Source: Ailurus styani (taxonomy: Eukaryota; Chordata; Mammalia; Carnivora; Ailuridae). Taken from it: a stretch of 64,000 nucleotides of DNA. The translations under genes and the position numbers were made by a program. The DNA lies in contig LNAC01000037.1 in assembly GCA_002007465.1 (NCBI GenBank), positions 343-64,342 of the forward strand, in the 5' to 3' direction. This document shows, one piece after another, positions 23,715-35,086 of the stretch (position 1 is the stretch's first letter; each line of letters starts with the position of its first letter). Under the pieces are notes generated by a model, which saw only the letters and a program-made list of their open reading frames with translations, did no database searches and had not been told where the DNA came from.

Positions 23715-24349
23715 GATTCAGAAAAAGAAAAACACAGAAAACAGTTTCTTATGTGATGAAGAGTTGTCAGGAAACAGTGCATTTGAAGTGCAGATGAGAA
23801 CTAAAGGAGAAGAAACTTGACAGAAAGACCCTCCCAGAGCCATAGGGGATATCTGCTTGGGGATAGCACAGGAAGAGGATGGGCACACGGTGTGAGGAGG
23901 TTTGCCATTAACCATTAACATTCCAAGGACGTGGCAGTGAGTGGGTATCTGATTTCCCTTTTACCTTTGTCACTGGAATTCACAACCCAAATAATGGAAA
24001 TATCTAGCACAAAAGTGGACCATGGGACCTTAAATGTAGATGGAATGTAGGAAATTGGAAGGGAACTCAAAGATAGGACATCAAAATGTATTTGGTGAAG
24101 ACAGGATAGGGTTCAAGCAATGTATACAAAATAGCACAAACTATACACATTCAGGAAAACACTGGGAACAAATATTGCCATAAGCTAAAAGTGGTTTTCT
24201 GTGGATGCTGGGAGAAGTGCAAGTCCTTAAGTTTCAGGGATTTTTTGTATTTCAAATACTCTATAATGTACCTGTATTGCATGGGTGAAAATATTATAAT
24301 TATGTATGTCAATTTACAATAAAATTTTATTATTCATTTATTTAAAAAG
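23715..24349 (+). other. Non-L1 block after L1-8: candidate 3' transduction
   Basis: About 635 bp with no L1 homology that I can see, lying directly after the L1-8 A-tail. It ends with AATAAA (24318-24323) and a short A-run (24344-24348) immediately before L1-9. No credible coding frame. It could be sequence carried along by read-through of the L1-8 poly(A) signal. Alternatively it is older flanking DNA. Confidence 0.45.
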
Positions 24350-26649
24350 AACCATATGATCCTCTCAATAAATGGAGAAAAAGAATTCGACAAAATACAG
24401 CATCCTTTCTTGATTAAAACTCTTCAAAGTATAGGGATAGAGTGAACATACCTCAATATCATAAAAGAGATCTATGAAAACCCCACAGCGAATATCATTT
24501 TCAGTTGGGAAATACTGAGAGCTTTTCCCTTATGGTCAGAAACATGACAGGGATGCCCACGCTCACCACTGTTGTTCAACATAGTACTAGCCTCACCAAT
24601 AAGACAACAAAAAGAAATAAATGCATCCAAATTGGCAAAGAAGAAGTCAAACTCTCTTCACAGATGATATGATAATTTATGTGGGAAAAGACTTCATCCC
24701 CAAATTACTAGAACTCATACAGCAATTCAGAAATGTGGCAGTATACAAAGTCGATGAACAGAAATCAGTTACATTTCTATACACTTGCAATGTTACAGGA
24801 GAAAGAAATTAAGGAATTGATCCCATTTATAATTGCATCAAAACCCATAAGATACATAGGAATAAACCTAACCAAAGAGGTAAAAGATCTATACTCTAAA
24901 AACTAGAGAACACTTATGAAAGGAACTGAGGAAGACAGAGAGACATGGAAAACCATTCATCAATGATTGGAAGAAAAAGCATTAAAATGTCTATGTTGCC
25001 CAGAGCAATCCACACATTCACTGCAATCCTTATCAAAATACCATCGAAATTATTCACAGAGCTGGAAGAAACAATCTGAAAATTTGTCTGGAATCAGAAG
25101 AGACCCTGAATTGCCAGGGGAATGTTGAAAAAAGAAACAACCATCCCTGGGGGCATCATAATGTCTGATTTCAAGCTCTGTTACAAAACTGTGATGATCA
25201 AGACAGCATGGTATTGACACAAAAACACATAGACCAGTGGAACAGAGTAGAGACCCCAGAAGTTGACCCTCAACTCTATGGTTAACTAATCTTTGACAAA
25301 GCAGGAAAGAATATTGAATGGAAAAAAGACAGTCTCTTCAATAGACAGTGCTGGGAAAATTGGACAGCCACATGCAGAAGATTAAAGCTGGATCATTCTC
25401 TCATACCATACACAAAGATAAACCCAAAATGGAAGAAAGACCTCAATGTGTGATAAGAATCCATCAAAATCCTAGAGTACAACACAGCCAGTAGCCTCTT
25501 CAACCTTGACCACAGCAAGTTCTGCAAGACATTTCTCTAAAGGCAAAGGAAAAAAAGCAAAAATGAACTATTGGAACTTCATCAAGGTTGAAAGTTTCTG
25601 CACAATAAAGGATACAATCAACAAAACTAAAAAGCAACCTATGGAATTGGAGAATGTATTTACAAATGACACTACAGATAAAGGGCTGGTATTCAAGATC
25701 TATAAGGATCTTCTCAATCTCAACACCCGAAAAGCAAATAATCCAGTCAAGAAATGGGCAGAAACAGACACTTCTCCAAAAAAGACATACAAATGGCTAA
25801 CAGACACATGAAAAGATGTTCCGTATCACTTGCCATCAGGGAAATACAAATCAAAACCACAATAAGATACCACCTAACATCAGTTATAATGGCAAAAAAT
25901 AACAAAACAGGAAACAACAAATGTTGGCAAGGATATGTAGAAAGGGGAACTCTCCTACACTTGGTGGGAATCAAGCTGGTACAATCACTCTAGAAAACAT
26001 GGTGGAGGTTCCTCAAATGATAAAAAATAGAGCTACCCTATGACCCAACAATTGCACTACTGAGTGTTTACCCTAAAAGTACAGTTGCAGGGAAGAGAGG
26101 GGGCACATGCACCCCAATGTTTGTAGCCACAGTATCCACAATAATCAAACCGTGGAAGGAGAAAAGATGCCCTTCAACAGATGAATGGATAAAAAGGATG
26201 TGGTTCATGTATACAATGGAATATCACTCAGCCATCAGAAAAGATGAATACCTACCATTTACGATGACATGGATGGAACTGGAGGGTATTATGCTAAATG
26301 AAATTAGTCAATCAGAGAAAGACAATTATCATGTGGTTTCACTCATATGTGGAACATATGGGATACTGGAGAAGAACATAGGGGAAGGAAGGGAAAACTT
26401 GAAGAGAAGAAATAAGAGAGGGAGACAAACCATATAAGACTCTTGGCTCCAGAAAACAAAGTGAGGGTTGCAGAAAGGGAGGTGGGTAGGTGGATGGGTA
26501 GCTCAGTGATGGACAATAAGGAGGGCATATGATGTGATGAGCAGTGGGTATTATACACAACTAATGAATCATTGAACATAATATCAAACACTAAAGATGT
26601 ACTATATGTTGGCAAATTGAATTAATTTTTTTTAAAAACAGAAAAGTGT
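24350..26649 (+). mobile_element. L1-9: 5'-truncated LINE-1, RT part to 3' end
   Basis: Starts within the ORF2 reverse transcriptase (just upstream of the [14 protein letters not shown] region) and runs through the catalytic box, read here as FTDD near 24660, the C-terminal region and the 3'UTR to a T/A-rich tail near 26625-26640. ORF2 has several frameshifts. Close to L1-8 and L1-24 in sequence, so of the same general subfamily. Confidence 0.88.
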
Positions 26650-26662
26650 AAGAAAAGTAGGA

Positions 26663-26917
26663 GTCAAGAGTTTCTCACGGTTTGTCCCTCTTCTGAATTC
26701 TTCCCATTCAGTTTTCCCTCCCTTCCCTCATGGTCCTCTACACTATTCCTTATATTCCACATATGAGTGAGTTATACGTAACTAATGAATCATTGAACAC
26801 TACATCAAAAACTAATGATGTAGGCTAATTGAACATATTAAAAAATAAATAAAAATTAAAATACAAAATGTAAAAAATACAAATAAAAATAAACTACTTT
26901 GGTATTGCTTAAAACAA
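26663..26917 (+). mobile_element. L1-10: short LINE-1 with 5' inversion (twin priming)
   Basis: 26663-26771 is L1 3'UTR in the minus orientation (CATATGAGTGAG ends it), directly followed by 26772-26858, the terminal L1 3'UTR in the plus orientation (CATTGAACACTACATCAAAA). This is the layout left by twin priming. Flanked by AAGAAAAGTAGGA at 26650-26662 and 26918-26930. The tail holds A-rich sequence with a non-A island, CTACTTTGGTATTGCTT, near 26893. Confidence 0.88.
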
Positions 26918-27128
26918 AAGAAAAGTAGGAAGTAAGAAAAAACAGTAAAAATAAGTGTATCTACAAAAAATCAGTAAAAAGTTTTGCAAAAGAAAAGGAT
27001 GTAAAGTACAATGCAATATACCTAAAATATGGAGGTAGGTGAATAAAGAATGTCTTCAAACTTAAGTCACTGTCAACTTAATATAGAATGTTATATGCAT
27101 AACACACATGCACAGACATTTACATGTG

Positions 27129-27130
<2 letters not shown>

Positions 27131-27160
<30 letters not shown>
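27131..27160. repeat. (CA)n microsatellite
   Basis: About 15 CA units in the L1-7 spacer. Confidence 0.95.
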
Positions 27161-27163
<3 letters not shown>

Positions 27164-27190
27164 TGGTAACCATATATCAAAAATATTCAA

Positions 27191-27375
27191 GGGGTGCCTG
27201 GGTGCCTCAGTGGGTTAAAGCCTCTGCCTTTGGCTCAGGTCATGATCTCAGGGTCCTGGGATCGAGCCCCACGTCGGGCTCTCTGCTTGGCAGGGAGTCT
27301 GCTTCCCTCTCTCTCTGCCTGCCTCTCTGCCTACTTGTGATCTTTTTCTATCAAATAAATAAGTAAAATCATTTA
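27191..27375 (+). mobile_element. Can-SINE with 12-bp TSD
   Basis: Plus-strand SINE flanked by AAAAATATTCAA (27179-27190) and the same 12 bases at 27376-27387. Inserted in the L1-7 spacer. Confidence 0.95.
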
Positions 27376-27394
27376 AAAAATATTCAAAAATGTT

Positions 27395-29416
27395 CATCAG
27401 CGCATGCCATACCCAGTCTTGTGCTCCCAGCTGCCCTGGTGCATAGACTGCAGCTGTTGCAGTGCACTGAGGAATCCATCATAGGACTGGTGGCCTAGTG
27501 CAAGTTTTGCTAACACTACTACCCTGCTCTTAATTTCCCCATTGGGCATGCCAAAGAAAGCTGGCATGACTGGACCCCGCCAACAACACAGACAGTGAAC
27601 ACATCCAATAATTGGTTGTTGGCAGAATTGGTGCTGATGACTGCAGGAAAAGTGACACAGATATAACAAAGCTTAAACAACACATATCAGATACTTTCCT
27701 GATGTTCCAGGTTCTGGTAAACAGGGGAAAATGCACTCCAGGGCACTCCAGGATCTCTTCTTCATAAAGTCACCACATTCAATAGTGGAAGATATAGCTG
27801 ACTTAAACAGAGACACAAGAACAGCAAGGCAGACAAAAATGATGAGACAGAGAAATTGATCTCAAATGAAAGAAGAGGAAAAGGCTATGGCCACAGATCT
27901 AAGTAAAAACAGATATAAATAACATGTCTGATAGAGAATTTAAAGCAATGGTCATAAGGATATATACTGGGACATGAGAAAAGAGTGGAAGACATGAGTG
28001 AGATCATTAACACAGAGATAAAGAACAACATAATAGAGATAAGAGGCTAAATAAATGAAATGAGAAACACATTTAATATAATGAACAACACAATGGAAAA
28101 CACAGAGGAGCAAATTAATGACCTAAATAACAGTAAATAAAAATAATCAAGCAGAACAAAAGAGAAAAAGAAGTATACAAAACAAGAATAGAGTTACAGA
28201 ACTCAGTGATTCCATCGAACAAAATAACATTCATATTATAGAAGTCACAGAAGGAAAAGGAGAAAGGGGACAGAAAATTTATTTGAAAAAATTTTACTAT
28301 CTGAAAAATTCCATAATCTGGAATTCAATCTTCATATCCAGGAGTCATAGAGAACTTCCATCAAAATCAAAAAAGCAGACCCACAAGACTTATTGTAATT
28401 AAATTGAAAAATATAGTGATAAAGAAAAAAATTTCAAAAGGACCAAAACAAAAGAGGACAGTAACTTATGAGAGAACCCATGAGATTAGCTGGAGATATT
28501 TCGACAGAAACTTTGCAAGCCAGAAGAGTGTGACATGATATATTCAAATATTGAATAAGAAAAATCTATAGCCAAGAATACTGTGTCCAATGAGGCTATC
28601 ACTCAGAAGAGGAGACATAAAGAGTTTCCCAAAAAAATAAAATGAGAGGAGTTCATGAGCATTAAACCATCCTTGCAAACAATATGAAAGGGGACTATTT
28701 GAGTTGAAAGGGAGACCAAAAATGACAATAAAAAGATAAGAAACACAAGCAGTAAAAATGAATATTTCTGTATAAAATCAAAGAATTCACAAAAGAAAAG
28801 ATAGAAAATTTAACAACAGAAAACTAAAACAAGGATAAGAGGTGTAAAGAATGGGTTCAAACTTTAATAACCATCAAATTAATATAGACTGGAATATGTA
28901 GAAGAGGTTCTATGCAATGCTAATGGTAGCCATATATCAAAAAACACTAATAGGGCGCCTGGGTGGCTCAGTGGGTTAAAGCCTCTGCTTTCGGCTCAGG
29001 TCAAGATCTCAGGGTCCTGGGATCGAGGCCCGCATCGGGCTCCCTGCTCAGTGGGGAGCCTGCTTCCTTCTCTCTCTCTGCCTGCCTCTCTGCCTACTTG
29101 TGATCTGATCTCTCTCTCTGTGTCAAATAAATAAATAAAATCTTAAAAAAAACACTAATAAATATTCAAAGAATTAAGAGAAGAAATCCAAATATATCAC
29201 GAAGGAAAATAACCATGGAAAAGGAAAAGAAAAGAATCAGAGAAAATCTTCAAAATCTATGGCAAAATAAAAAAATGGCAATAAATATATATCAATAATT
29301 ATTTTGAATGTAAACGGATGAAATTCTACAAAGATATAAGGTGACAGAATGGATTAAAAAAATTCCACCCACAAGAAAGTAATTTTAGTACTAAAACACC
29401 TGTAGATTGAAAGCAA
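27395..29416 (+). mobile_element. L1-11: old LINE-1 5'UTR, ORF1 and ORF2 start
   Basis: 5'UTR end at about 27395-27800, decayed ORF1 at about 27850-28680, spacer to 29270, then the ORF2 start near 29274 (MAINIYQ-like). It breaks off at about 29416 in the endonuclease region. Organised like L1-7, so probably the same subfamily. A SINE sits in the spacer. No intact frame. Confidence 0.75.
28953..29146 (+). mobile_element. Can-SINE with 14-bp TSD in L1-11
   Basis: Plus-strand SINE flanked by AAAAAACACTAATA at 28939-28952 and 29147-29160, a perfect duplication, suggesting a young copy. Confidence 0.95.
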
Positions 29417-29620
29417 GGGTAAGGATATCTCAGTGACTCAGTTTATTAAGCATCTGCCTTCAGCTCGGGTCATGAACTCAGGGTCCTAGAATCAAGTAAC
29501 ACACTAGGTTCTCTGCTCAGCGGTGAGTCTGCTTCTCTCTCTGCCTCTGCTGTTCCCCCTGCTCATGCTCTCTCTCACTCTTTTTCTCTCTCACATAAAT
29601 AAATAAAATCTTGAGAAAAA
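29417..29620 (+). mobile_element. Older diverged Can-SINE
   Basis: Degraded head (GGATATCTCAGTGACTCAG), then CATCTGCCTTCAGCTCGGG, a CT-rich body and an AAATAAATAAAATC tail. It separates the L1-11 ORF2 start from L1-12. Confidence 0.8.
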
Positions 29621-29735
29621 TATCCTTACCCTGATGAGTGCTGAATGATGTGTAGAATTGTTGTATCTCTATATTGTACAGCTAAAATTAATATAACACT
29701 GTTAACTATACTGGAATTATTTTTTTTAATAATTA
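29621..29735 (+). mobile_element. L1-12: LINE-1 3' end fragment
   Basis: GAATGATGTGTAGAATTGTT ... AATATAACACTGTTAACTAT is the terminal 3'UTR type also seen at the ends of L1-14 and L1-19. Either a short truncated insertion or the end of L1-11 after a large internal loss. Confidence 0.8.
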
Positions 29736-29740
29736 CTTTT

Positions 29741-29939
29741 GGGTCACCTGGGTGGCTCAGTCTGTTAGGCGTCCAACTCTTAATTTTGGTTGTCATGATC
29801 TCAGAGTCATGGGATCAAACCCTGCATCAGGCTCCCACTACATCAGACTTCAGTGGGGAGTCTGCTGGGGATTCTCTCTCTCCCTCTCCCTTTGCCCCTC
29901 CTGACATACTCTCTCTCTCTAAAAAAAATAAATCTTTAA
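29741..29939 (+). mobile_element. Can-SINE between L1-12 and L1-13
   Basis: Plus-strand SINE with head GGGTCACCTGGGTGGCTCAG. Flanks AATAATTACT and AATGATTACT suggest a decayed target duplication. Confidence 0.85.
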
Positions 29940-31234
29940 AAATGATTACTCTATTAACACCTTTCAAGTATATAATACAGTATTGTTAAGCATACTTACC
30001 ATGTTGTGTATTACATGCCCAGAAATGAGTTTTTTGTTGTTGCTATTGTTTTGCTTGTTTTGTTTTAATTCCACATGTAAGTGAAATTATACAGTATTTT
30101 TCTTTCTCTACTTGATTAATTTCACTTAGTATTGTGCTTTCAAGGTCCATCTATGTTGTCACAAAGCAGGATTTTTTTACTTTTTTTTAGGATTTTTTTA
30201 CTCTTATGGCTGAATAATACTCCATTGTATATATAAATCACATTTTCTTTATACATTCATCTTCCAATGGACACTTTGGTTGCTTCCATGTCTAGGTTTT
30301 CATAAACAGTACTGAAATGAAGTGGGAGTGCACACATTTTTGTGATAGTGATTTCAATTCCTTTGAAAAAATACACTGAAGTGGAATTGATAAATCATAA
30401 GATAGGTCTACTTTTAATTTCTGAGAAAGCTACATGCCATTTCCCATTATGGCAATACTGATTTATGTTCTCACCTACAGGGAAAAATGATTTTCTTTTC
30501 TCCATATGATTGCTAACACATGTATTTCTTGTCTTTCTGATTATAGTCTTTCTAACAGATGTTAGATGGTATATAACATTGTAGTTTAGAACTGCCCATT
30601 TCCCTAAAATTAGTGATGCTGAGCACATTTCCATGTATCTGTTGTTAAAATGTATTTGTGGTTCCTCTGACTGTATTTTATTGGATTTTATTTTTCTATT
30701 GAACAGTGAGTTTTTTTATATATTTTGGATAGTAATTCATTATCAGATATATGATTTGAAAATATTGTCTACAATGTCATAATTTGCCTTTTCATTTTGT
30801 TTATGGTTTCCTTTGCTATGTCAAAGTTTTAGTTTGATTTAGTGCCACTTGCTTATTTTTGCTTTTGATGTCAAATCCAAAAATAATTTCCAATATCAAT
30901 ATTAAGGAGCTTACCATCTACTTCAAGGAGATTAATGGTATCACGTTTTACACTCAAGTCTTTAATCCATTTTGAGTTAACTTTTTACTATGGCATAATA
31001 TAGAGATCCAGTTTCCTTCTTTTACATGTGGTTATAAAGTTATCTTTGCATTATATATTGAAGAGACTATCCCTTTTTCATTGTGTGTTCTTGGATCCTA
31101 TGTTGTATATTGATTGTCCATTTCTGCATGGCTTTATTTCTGGGCTTCTATTCTGCTCTTTATCTATGTGTCCATTCTTAGGTGTATAACATATTGCTTT
31201 ATTACTATAGCTTTCTAAAATAACTTGAAATCAG

Positions 31235-31651
31235 GCACCTGGGTGGCTCAGTCAGTTAGCCGTCTGACTTTTACTCAGATCATGATCCCTGGGTCCTGGG
31301 ACTGAGTCTGTGTCCTGCTCCCTGCTCAGCAGGGTGTCTGCTTCTTCCTCTACCCCTGCCCCCTGCTCATGATCTCTCTCTTTTGCATGCTCAAATAAAT
31401 AACTGAAATCTTTTTTTTTTAAGATTTTATTTATTTATTTCACAGAGGGAGAGAGATCACAGGAGGCAGAGAGGCAGGCAGAGAGGGGGGGGGAAGCAGG
31501 CTCCCCGCTGAGCAGGAAGCCCGATGCGGGCTTCGATCCCAGGACCCTGAGATCATGATCTGAGCCAAAAGCAGAGGCTTTAACCCACTGAGCCACCCAG
31601 GCGCCCAATAACTGAAATCTTAAAAAAATAAAAACACGTAAAATAAATAAA
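31235..31651 (+). mobile_element. Can-SINE (outer) with 13-bp TSD, split by another SINE
   Basis: Head GGCACCTGGGTGGCTCAGTC at about 31234. The tail is broken at 31412 by an opposite-strand SINE and resumes at 31607. Flanked by AACTTGAAATCAG (31222-31234 and 31652-31664). Confidence 0.95.
31413..31606 (-). mobile_element. Can-SINE (inner), minus strand, nested in a SINE tail, 15-bp TSD
   Basis: T-rich left end, head at the right (reverse complement of GGGCGCCTGGGTGGCTCAG). Flanked by a perfect AATAACTGAAATCTT at 31398-31412 and 31607-31621, which is the outer SINE's own tail sequence. Confidence 0.95.
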
Positions 31652-31849
31652 AACTTGAAATCAGTAGTGTACTGCTTTAGTTTTGTTTTCTCAAGATTGC
31701 TTTGGATATTAAGAGTATTTTATGGCATCATACAAATTTTAGCATCTTTTATTCCATTTATGTAAAAATATTATTGAAACATTGATAGAGATTGCCTTAA
31801 ATCTGTAGATTGCTTTGTGTAGTAGGGATCTTTAACAATATTAATTCTT

Positions 31850-32044
31850 GGGTGCCTGGGTGGCTTAGTGGGTTAAAGCCTCTGCTTTTGGCTCAGGTCA
31901 TGATCTCAGTGTCCTGGGATCAAGGCCCACATCGGGCTCTCTGCTTGGCAGGGAGCCTGCTTCCTCCTCTCTCTCTGTCTGCCTCTCTGCCTACTTGTGA
32001 TCTCTCTCTCTGTGTCAAATAAATAAATAAAATCTTAAAAAAAA
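31850..32044 (+). mobile_element. Can-SINE with 16-bp TSD
   Basis: Plus-strand SINE inside L1-13, flanked by a perfect AACAATATTAATTCTT at 31834-31849 and 32045-32060. Confidence 0.95.
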
Positions 32045-32437
32045 AACAATATTAATTCTTAATTAATTGATTCCAAGTTTCATAAAATTGTGGTCAGAAA
32101 AGATGCTGAAAATTTCAGTCATTTTAAATTTATTAAGACTCTTTTTTGGCATCACATATAATATATTTGTAGAATGTCCCATGTGTTTTTAAAAAGAATG
32201 TGTATTCTGCTGTTTTGAAATTGAATGTTCTGTAATGTTGGTTAATTCCATTTGGTCTAATGTTTAATTTATGTCCAATGTTTTCTTATAGGTTTTGTTC
32301 CTGGATTATATTTCCATTGATGAAAGTGGAATATTAAAATCCCTTATGATTTGAAATATTCCATCAAAAAATGCTAGAACTGACACATAAATTTAATAAA
32401 GTCACAGGGTATAAAATCAATGTAGAGAAATTTGTTG

Positions 32438-32457
32438 CATATATATATATATGTGTG

Positions 32458-32489
<32 letters not shown>

Positions 32490-32518
32490 TATATATATAT
32501 ATATACACACACACACAG
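32438..32518. repeat. Compound (AT)n/(TG)n/(CA)n microsatellite
   Basis: Alternating blocks of AT, TG and CA units. Purine-pyrimidine alternation throughout. It interrupts L1-14 ORF2. Confidence 0.95.
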
Positions 32519-33477
32519 CAATAATGAAGCATCAGGAAGAGAACTTAATACAACAATCTCATTTACAATTACACCGAAAACAATAAGATACCTAGGAATA
32601 AACCTGTGCAAAGAGGTAAAAGACCTTTACTCAGAAAATTATAAAACACAAGTGAAATAAATTGAAGATGACACAAAGAATGAAAGTTATCCCATGCCCA
32701 TGGATTGGAAGGACAAATATTGTTAAAATATCTATAATACCCAAAGCAATCTACACATTAATACAATCCATATCAAAATACCAGCTGCTTTTTTCACAAA
32801 ACTAGAACAGACAATCCTAAAATTGCTATGGAACCACAAAAGAACTCAAATAGCCAAAGTAACCATAAAAAGAAAAGCAAAGTTGGAGGCATCACAATTC
32901 CAGACTTCAAGCTATATTACAAAGCTATAGTCATCAAAACAGTATGGTACTGGCACAAAAATAGATACATAGATCATCAATGAAACAGAATAGAATACCC
33001 AGAAAATAATCCAACATTATATGGAGAATTAATCTTTGACAAAGCAAGAAAGAATATCCAATGAGAAAAGACAGTCTCTTCAACAAATGTGCTGGGAAAA
33101 CTGGAAAGCAACTGCAAAAGAAAGAAACTGTATGACTCTCTTAAACACACACACAAAAAATTCACAGTGGATTAAAGACCTAAATGTGAGGCCTGAAACC
33201 ACGAAAATCCTAGAAGAGAGCACAGGTAGTAATCTCTTTCACACTGGCTATAGCAACTCTTTTCTAAATATGTCTCCTGAGGCAAGGGAAACAAAAAAGC
33301 AAAAATAAACCATTGGGACTTCATTAAATAACTTAAGAACAGCGAAAGAAACAATAAACACAACCAAACGCAACTTACAAAATGGGAGAAGATTTTTGCA
33401 AGTGGCATATCTGATAAAAGGTTAGTATTCAAAATATATTTTAAAAATTTATAAAACTCAGCACACACTCTTTAAAT

Positions 33478-33673
33478 TTTTTAAAAGATTTTATTTATTT
33501 ATTTGACACACAGAGATCAGATCACAAGCAGGCAGAAAGGCAGGCAGAGAGAGAGGAGGAAACAGGCTCCCTGCTGAGCAGGGAGCCCGATGTGGGACTC
33601 GATCCCAGGACCTGAGATCATGACCTGAGCCGAAAGCAGAGGCTTTAACCCACTGAGCCACCCAGGCACCCCC
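33478..33673 (-). mobile_element. Can-SINE, minus strand, 12-bp TSD
   Basis: Flanked by CACTCTTTAAAT at 33466-33477 and 33674-33685, perfect. It lies at the left edge of the non-L1 insert in L1-14, and its target site includes the insert's first bases. Confidence 0.95.
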
Positions 33674-34052
33674 CACTCTTTAAATACTGTAATTCATTTT
33701 TTTCCTGAGATTTTAGCCTGTCCCTCAAAGAGCTAGAATCAAAAAGGTAAAGTCTACAGTTCTTCTGGGCTTTGGAAAAGCTAAATTCATTGAAGATATT
33801 TTACTGGGGAGTAAGGAGAAGGATGATGGACTTTGAGAAGCCAGGAGCAGTATACATAGAATCCTATTACAGCCATATAACAGAAAGCAAGTGTGCCTGT
33901 CTTCAGAGAAACTACAACTCGAATGAATTAATCAAAATCATTACAGAAATGTAACTAAAACAAAGTATTTATGAGCCAGGTACTATCATGAAAAAAAATA
34001 CATACACATATGTATATATGTATGCAAACAAAGCAAAAAACAAAACAAAACA
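33674..34052 (+). other. Non-L1 insert inside L1-14: candidate retrocopy
   Basis: About 370 bp unlike L1 or SINE that interrupts L1-14 ORF2. It ends in A-rich AAACAAAACAAAACAAAAAAC (about 34031-34051; seen, not all A). L1 sequence to the left ends AAAACTCAGCACAC and to the right restarts AAACCTCAACACCT, the same L1 position twice. That looks like a decayed target duplication. It holds a 60-residue frame (33772-33954) with no recognised domain. Source unknown. Confidence 0.5.
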
Positions 34053-34536
34053 AAAAACCTCAACACCTCAAAAATGAATAACCCAATAAAAAAAATGGGC
34101 AGAGGGTATGAATAGACATTTTTTCAAAGAAGACATTTAGGTCGCCAACAGTTACATGAAAGGATATTACATCACTAATCATCAGGGAAATATAAACCAA
34201 AACTACAATGAGATATCACCTCACACCTCTCAGAATGGTTAAAATCAACAACACAAGAAAAAAACAGATGTTGTCTTAGATTTGGAGAAAGGGAAACACT
34301 TTTGCACTGTTGCTGGGAATGCAAACTGGTGCAGCCACTCTGAAAAACAGTATGGAATTTCCTCAAATTGAGAAAAATTATAATATCCTATGTTCCAGCA
34401 ATACTGGGTATTTAGTCAAAGAACAAAAAAAATACAAAGGGTTACATTCACCTTGATATTTATAGCAGCATTATCTACAATAGCCAAATGATGGACACAA
34501 CCCAAGTATCCACTGACTGATGTGTGGATAAGATAA

Positions 34537-34564
34537 TACACACACACACACACACACACACACA
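34537..34564. repeat. (CA)n microsatellite
   Basis: About 14 CA units in L1-14, with a second short CA run at about 34574-34583. Confidence 0.95.
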
Positions 34565-34879
34565 GTGTATAATACACACACACAGTGGAACACTACTCGG
34601 GCATAAAAAAGAGTGAAATCTTGCCATTTGCAAAGATGTGGATAGAGCTAGAGGATATTATTCTAAGTGAAATAAGTCAGTCAGAGAAAGACAAATACCA
34701 TATGATTTCACTTATATGTGGAATTTAAGAAGCAAAACAAATGAGTAGAGGGAAAGAAGAGAATGAGGCAAGCCAAGAAACAGACTCCTAGCTAGAGAGA
34801 ACAAACTAATGGTTAACAGAGGGGAGGTAGGTGTGTGAACAGTTTACATAGGTGTTTGGGATTAATGAGTGTACTTGTG

Positions 34880-35086
34880 GGCGCCTGGGTGGCTCAGTGG
34901 GTTAAAGCCTCTGCTTTCGGCCCAGGTCATGATCTCAGGGTCCTGGGATCGAGGCCCGCATCGGGCTCTCTGCTCAGCAGGGAGCCTGCTTCCCCCTCTC
35001 TCTCTGCCTGCCTCTCTGCCTCCTTGTGATCTCTCTCCCTCTGNAAAAAAAAAAAAAAAAATCTTTAAAAAAAAAAAAAAAAAAAA
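34880..35086 (+). mobile_element. Can-SINE with 16-bp TSD and an undetermined base
   Basis: Plus-strand SINE flanked by a perfect AATGAGTGTACTTGTG (34864-34879 and 35087-35102). The usual TCAAATAAATAAA piece is missing; an N at 35044 sits where it should start, followed by two long A runs. The assembly is unsure here. Confidence 0.9.

Larger units (their letters stand above)
26931..27394 (+). mobile_element. L1-7 (part 2): inter-ORF region resumes
   Basis: AACAGTAAAAATAAGTG onward matches the ORF1-ORF2 spacer as seen in L1-11 at about 28745-28950, including TAATGGTAACCATATATCAA. It is therefore the continuation of L1-7 after the L1-8/L1-9/L1-10 block. It ends where L1-11 begins. Confidence 0.7.
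29943..32351 (-). mobile_element. L1-13 (part 1): ancient LINE-1, minus strand
   Basis: Old L1M/ME-type element: 3'UTR at about 29943-30250, ORF2 C-terminal and RT region to about 32060, then after an internal gap the endonuclease region to 32351. It is split by plus-strand L1-14 and resumes at 35174 with the very next sequence of the family. SINEs lie at 31235-31651 and 31850-32044. Confidence 0.8.

Noticed and set aside
23715..24349. Terminal exon of a host gene, because of the AATAAA near its end
   Set aside because: No open frame or splice acceptor was convincing, and the block sits between two L1s.
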